NCBI GenBank assembly: GCA_934177725.1
Contig: CAKPPO010000007.1
Span: 1-64,000, forward strand
Source of the DNA: an uncultured Clostridia bacterium
Lineage (GTDB): Bacteria; Bacillota; Clostridia; TANB77; CAG-508
DNA length: 64,000 bases
Direction of reading: 5' to 3'
The notes under the pieces were generated by a model that was given only the letters and a program-made list of their open reading frames with translations, searched no databases and had not been told where the DNA came from. This document shows positions 61,648 through 64,000 of this stretch, in pieces. Position 1 is the stretch's first letter, and the number at the start of each line of letters is the position of its first letter. Position numbers and translations under genes: made by a program.

Positions 61648-62289
61648 ATGTATTATCAAAATTATGAAGATTATATGAGAACTGTTTTAGGCTATCCAGT
61701 AGAAAGAAGAGAAGAATATATTCCGTTAGAACAAAATTATAGTTTCGAAACAAGACTTGCAAATGCAAAAGAATTAGAAAATTGCTATCCTGAAATATAT
61801 AGAATAGTAAATCCGATTGTCTGCGAAGTATGTAATAAATATAATGGAAATTATACTAGAGAAAATATTGATGTAATGGTAGATGAAGTGTATAAAAGAG
61901 TTAATTTAAATAATGAAATTAATATAAAAATTAATCTAGATAATAGAATTGATAACAGAACTCAAGAAAAAGAGATAAACAGAAATAGTAATCTAAAAGC
62001 TAATACAAATACTAATTGCAATAGAGTTGTAGAAGACAACGCAAAAAGAAATATTGAGAACGAAAATAATAGACAAATTAGACCTAATAATAACCCATTT
62101 TTAAATGATTTAATTAGAATATTAATATTAAATCAAATATTAGGCGGAGGAGGTTTCTTTCCAGGAAGGCCACCACGTCCAAGACCACCTGTAAGACCTC
62201 CAATGCCACCAGTTAGACCACCATTTCCAGGAGAACCAAGACAACTAATAACTGAAGAAAAAATGTATAATGATTATTTTAAATTTTAA
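61648..62289 (+). CDS. Asn-rich protein with proline-rich C-terminus
   Basis: The family is not recognised. The 213-aa protein has an ordered N-terminal part (about residues 1-90; MYYQNYEDYMRTVLGYP, CYPEIYRIVNPIVCEVCNKY), then an Asn/Arg-rich spacer. A short hydrophobic segment (LIRILILNQILGGGGFF) is followed by a PRPRPPVRPPMPPVRPP tract and a tyrosine-containing end. No signal peptide is seen. The composition is reminiscent of spore-coat or surface-assembly proteins, but this is only a guess. Start: ATG after ATAGGAGGTAA. Confidence 0.8.
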   Translation: MYYQNYEDYMRTVLGYPVERREEYIPLEQNYSFETRLANAKELENCYPEIYRIVNPIVCEVCNKYNGNYTRENIDVMVDEVYKRVNLNNEINIKINLDNRIDNRTQEKEINRNSNLKANTNTNCNRVVEDNAKRNIENENNRQIRPNNNPFLNDLIRILILNQILGGGGFFPGRPPRPRPPVRPPMPPVRPPFPGEPRQLITEEKMYNDYFKF

Positions 62290-62310
62290 TGAAATAAAGA
62301 TAATAAAAAA

Positions 62311-62363
62311 GCGAGCCTAAAATTTTTTATCAAATGTAAATTTTAAGAAAATTTAAGGCTCGC
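62311..62363 (+). terminator. Hairpin after the proline-rich protein gene
   Basis: GCGAGCCTAAAATTTT pairs with AAAATTTAAGGCTCGC (one bulge). It lies 21 bp after the stop. There is no T-run directly after it, so its efficiency as a terminator is unclear. Confidence 0.55.
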
Positions 62364-62365
62364 CA

Positions 62366-62420
62366 TATTTATCTAGTACAGAAAGTCCTCCTACAAGGAG
62401 AACTTTCTGTACTAGATAAA
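62366..62420. repeat. Long near-perfect palindrome
   Basis: The arm TTTATCTAGTACAGAAAGT (19 nt) is repeated inverted at the other side, with CCTCC/GGAG continuing the stem and a loop of about 4 nt. The total stem is about 24 bp. It lies between the proline-rich gene and the terminator of the tRNA-like RNA. A cruciform, RNA hairpin or small inserted element are all possible. Confidence 0.8.
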
Positions 62421-62456
62421 AAAAGAGAGATCCCAAGTAGAATAACTACTTGGGAT
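62418..62456 (-). terminator. Intrinsic terminator of the tRNA-like RNA
   Basis: On the reverse strand ATCCCAAGTAG pairs perfectly with CTACTTGGGAT across a 5-nt loop, followed by CTCTC and seven T. It lies about 45 nt beyond the tRNA-like 3' end. In between is a smaller hairpin (GTGAA...TTCAC). Confidence 0.88.
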
Positions 62457-62500
62457 TCTCATAGGCTGAAATGTGAAGTACTAAAAGTACCATTCACAAA

Positions 62501-62618
62501 CGCGTGAAAGAGGATTTGAACCTCCAACCTTAAGGAAAACAACTTGTGATACCTACGTAGGATTTTTAAAATATACACACAAGTACCTTATGCTCTAGTC
62601 ATTTTGAGCTACTCACGC
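62501..62618 (-). ncRNA. tRNA-like RNA with a greatly enlarged anticodon loop
   Basis: Reading the reverse strand, a full tRNA cloverleaf frame is present. It has a 7-bp acceptor stem (GCGTGAG/TTCACGC), spacer TA, and D-stem GCTC/GAGC. The anticodon stem is TAAGG/CCTTA, the variable loop AGGTT, and the T-arm GGAGG-TTCAAAT-CCTCT. The anticodon loop is about 50 nt instead of 7. It contains a 43-nt insert with ACTTGTG/CACAAGT ends, and deleting it leaves a 7-nt loop UUGUUUU (potential anticodon GUU, Asn). The D-loop lacks the usual GG pair and CCA is not encoded. A consensus promoter and a terminator frame it, so it is probably transcribed. It may be a decayed tRNA or a tRNA-derived regulatory RNA. 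Confidence 0.65.
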
Positions 62619-62658
62619 AAACCGTTAAATAAATTTGAATTATTTTAATATGCTTATT

Positions 62659-62687
62659 ATTCTAGCATGTTAAAACAAAAAAGTCAA
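62659..62687 (-). promoter_or_regulatory. Sigma-A promoter of the tRNA-like RNA
   Basis: On the reverse strand TTGACT (62687-62682), a 17-bp spacer and TAGAAT (62664-62659). Transcription would start near 62652, about 34 nt before the tRNA-like 5' end. Confidence 0.75.
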
Positions 62688-62760
62688 CATAATTTTAAAA
62701 ATAATTTGAAAAATATGTAAAAAATAGAAAATTTAGGTGAAATATAAAACACATTTGATG

Positions 62761-62801
62761 AAAAATTAAATTAAAAACAAAAATTTTTAATTTAATTTTT
62801 A
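62761..62801 (+). terminator. All-A/T hairpin between the tRNA-like RNA and the CBS gene
   Basis: Two perfect 17-nt arms (AAAAATTAAATTAAAAA and its complement) enclose a 6-nt loop. No forward-strand gene precedes it closely. Apart from this and the promoter at 62659-62687 I see nothing in 62690-62860. Confidence 0.4.
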
Positions 62802-62878
62802 TAACTAGATAGTAATGAATATAAAATAAAAAAATGAACAAAATAAAAATACATAAAATAATGAAAGGTGGTATAAAA

Positions 62879-63319
62879 ATGAAAGTTAAAGATTGTATGT
62901 GCGATAGTGTAGCTTATATTAATCCAAACAGCACAATTTGTGATTGTGCTAAATTAATGAGTGATAAACATGTTGGATGTGTTCCAGTATGTAATAAAGA
63001 TGAAAGTGTAGTAGGTTTAGTTACAGACAGAGATGTTATATTAAGATGCGTTGCTTGTGGCAAAGATATAAATACAACACCTGTTAGTGAAATTATGACA
63101 TCAAAAGTTTGCTGTTGTAACGAAAATGATGAACTTAACAATGCAGAAAAAATTATGAGTGAGAATCAAATTAGACGTTTACCAGTAGTAGATGACAACA
63201 ACAAAATAATAGGAATATTAACTTTAGGCGATTTGTGTAAACATGAGAATATTGAAACTCAAAATGTAGGGCAAACAATAGAAAATATATGTAAATGTAA
63301 TACTAAAAATGCTGAATAA
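62879..63319 (+). CDS. Cysteine-rich CBS-domain protein
   Basis: This 146-aa protein is made of two CBS motifs that together bind adenine nucleotides or similar ligands. Segments are CDCAKLMSDKHVGCVPVCNK, VGLVTDRDVILR, NAEKIMSENQIRRLPVVDD and IGILTLGDLCKH. It holds 14 cysteines, several as CxC or CCC (DCMCDS, KVCCCNE, ICKCN), which could bind metal or sense redox state. I use ATG 62879 after AAAGGTGGT; an earlier in-frame ATG (62834) has no ribosome binding site. The next gene is 42 bp downstream. Confidence 0.88.
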   Translation: MKVKDCMCDSVAYINPNSTICDCAKLMSDKHVGCVPVCNKDESVVGLVTDRDVILRCVACGKDINTTPVSEIMTSKVCCCNENDELNNAEKIMSENQIRRLPVVDDNNKIIGILTLGDLCKHENIETQNVGQTIENICKCNTKNAE

Positions 63320-63361
63320 AACTTAGACAAGCATCATAAAATAGAAAAGGGAGGGAAAAAG

Positions 63362-64000
63362 ATGGTAATAGATATGAATTATTGGTCAAAAGTATTAAAA
63401 AAAATAATTATCCTTCTTTTTTCTATTTTAGGTGTCTATTTAGCATTCAAATTAGTCATTTTTTACATGCCTTTTTTAATAGCTTTTATTATTTCACTTC
63501 TTATTGAACCTATTATAAGATTTAGTATGAAAAAATTAAAATTAAAAAGAAAGACAAGTACAATACTTGTTTTTATAATAGTATTGTCAATATTGATAGG
63601 ACTTTTAGCATGGGGAATATTCTCACTTATTTCAGAATCTTCTAATTTACTTAATAGTTTAAATATTTATATGGAAAAAATATCAAACAAATTTCAAGAA
63701 ATTATATCTGGAATAGATTTAAGTAAAATTCATGTTCCAGATGAAATATTAAATACTATAAAATCTTCTGGAGATGATATTTTAGGAACTTTATCTAATT
63801 GGATGAAAGGTGCACTAACAAATTTATTAAATGTAATAACATCATTACCAGCAATAGGTATTTACACTGTTGTATGTATTATTGCATTATATTTTATGTG
63901 CATAGATAAAATATATATGATAGATCAATTAGAACATCATTTTCCAGAGACTTGGGTAAGAAAATTTACAAAACATATAAAAAACATAATAAAATCATTG
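63362..64000 (+). CDS. ytvI: YtvI-like AI-2E family transporter, cut by window end
   Basis: The first 213 residues are visible. There are two N-terminal helices (about 13-30 and 34-52), then RKTSTILVFIIVLSILIGLL and a soluble segment (about 90-150). A further helix pair contains GIYTVVCIIALYFMCIDK. This matches the N-terminal half of the AI-2E/PerM family and particularly the sporulation protein YtvI. The assignment to YtvI over other AI-2E transporters is tentative. Start: ATG after GGGAGGGAAAAAG. Confidence 0.8.
   Translation, partial: MVIDMNYWSKVLKKIIILLFSILGVYLAFKLVIFYMPFLIAFIISLLIEPIIRFSMKKLKLKRKTSTILVFIIVLSILIGLLAWGIFSLISESSNLLNSLNIYMEKISNKFQEIISGIDLSKIHVPDEILNTIKSSGDDILGTLSNWMKGALTNLLNVITSLPAIGIYTVVCIIALYFMCIDKIYMIDQLEHHFPETWVRKFTKHIKNIIKSL

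Noticed and set aside
62501..62618. tRNA-Sec or a class II tRNA with a long variable arm
   Set aside because: The variable loop is a normal 5-nt AGGTT and the acceptor/T stems are 7 and 5 bp. The extra length is inside the anticodon loop.
62501..62618. Group I intron in a tRNA gene
   Set aside because: The insert is about 43 nt, far below the size of any self-splicing intron, and no conserved core pairing is present.

Overview
The window is AT-rich DNA with short intergenic gaps, consensus sigma-A promoters, AAGGAGG-type ribosome binding sites and intrinsic terminators. It carries a complete spoIIIA sporulation operon, a ytvI-like sporulation membrane gene and a DUF1540 gene. This points to an endospore-forming member of the Bacillota, class Clostridia. 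The species cannot be named from sequence alone.

Layout. (1) 1-6.2 kb: spoIIIAA-AH, the mother-cell half of the forespore feeding channel. spoIIIAG is frameshifted, and a palindrome- and repeat-rich gap separates spoIIIAD from spoIIIAE. (2) 6.3-9.5 kb: phosphofructokinase and arginyl-tRNA synthetase. (3) 9.6-11.1 kb: two reverse-strand coiled-coil repeat proteins that share one C-terminal tail. (4) 11.3-34.1 kb: a Wzx/Wzy-dependent surface polysaccharide locus. It runs from a VanZ protein and an LCP ligase through an initiating sugar-phosphate transferase, glycosyltransferases, acyltransferases, polymerase, flippase and the GDP-mannose/GDP-fucose genes manA, manC, gmd and fcl. A second operon then encodes Wzz, a BY-kinase, a PHP phosphatase and an unusual Wzz/pseudo-kinase fusion. 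(5) 34.2-41.3 kb: accessory genes, namely a peroxiredoxin, an IbrA/GNAT/IbrB operon, DUF1540, and a divergent pair made of a beta-CASP nuclease operon and a soluble ClpAB-like ATPase fused to an FtsH-type (M41) protease. (6) 41.4-43.6 kb: fructose-bisphosphate aldolase, smpB and a small exported protein. (7) 43.8-52.4 kb: envelope functions, comprising a second small exported protein, a GtrB-like transferase, a GT-C enzyme, WecE, an ATP-grasp protein, a pair of small DMT proteins, a lipid kinase and a sortase-anchored protein. (8) 52.6-64 kb: uvrB, a frameshifted cysE, uvrA, a cytidylate-kinase-like gene, murD, a proline-rich protein, a tRNA-like RNA gene on the reverse strand, a Cys-rich CBS protein and the start of ytvI.

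How the genes work together. The polysaccharide operons form a nearly self-contained pathway: GDP-fucose supply, lipid-linked unit assembly, flipping, polymerisation, length control by a phosphotyrosine switch, and LCP attachment to the wall. The 44-50 kb cluster looks like a second, smaller route that builds one lipid-linked (probably amino) sugar, flips it with an ArnE/F-like pair and transfers it with a GT-C enzyme.

The most unusual items are three. The first is a tRNA-like RNA at 62501-62618 with its own promoter and terminator, whose anticodon loop is enlarged to about 50 nt by a hairpin. The second is the ClpAB-like/M41 hybrid protease, with a degenerate ATPase site and a divergent beta-CASP operon. 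The third is the Wzz/pseudo-BY-kinase. Dispersed REP-like repeats (GGGGAC...GTCC) occur around 0.13, 7.5, 49.8 and 52.5 kb. No CRISPR array, rRNA, transposase or integrase was seen.
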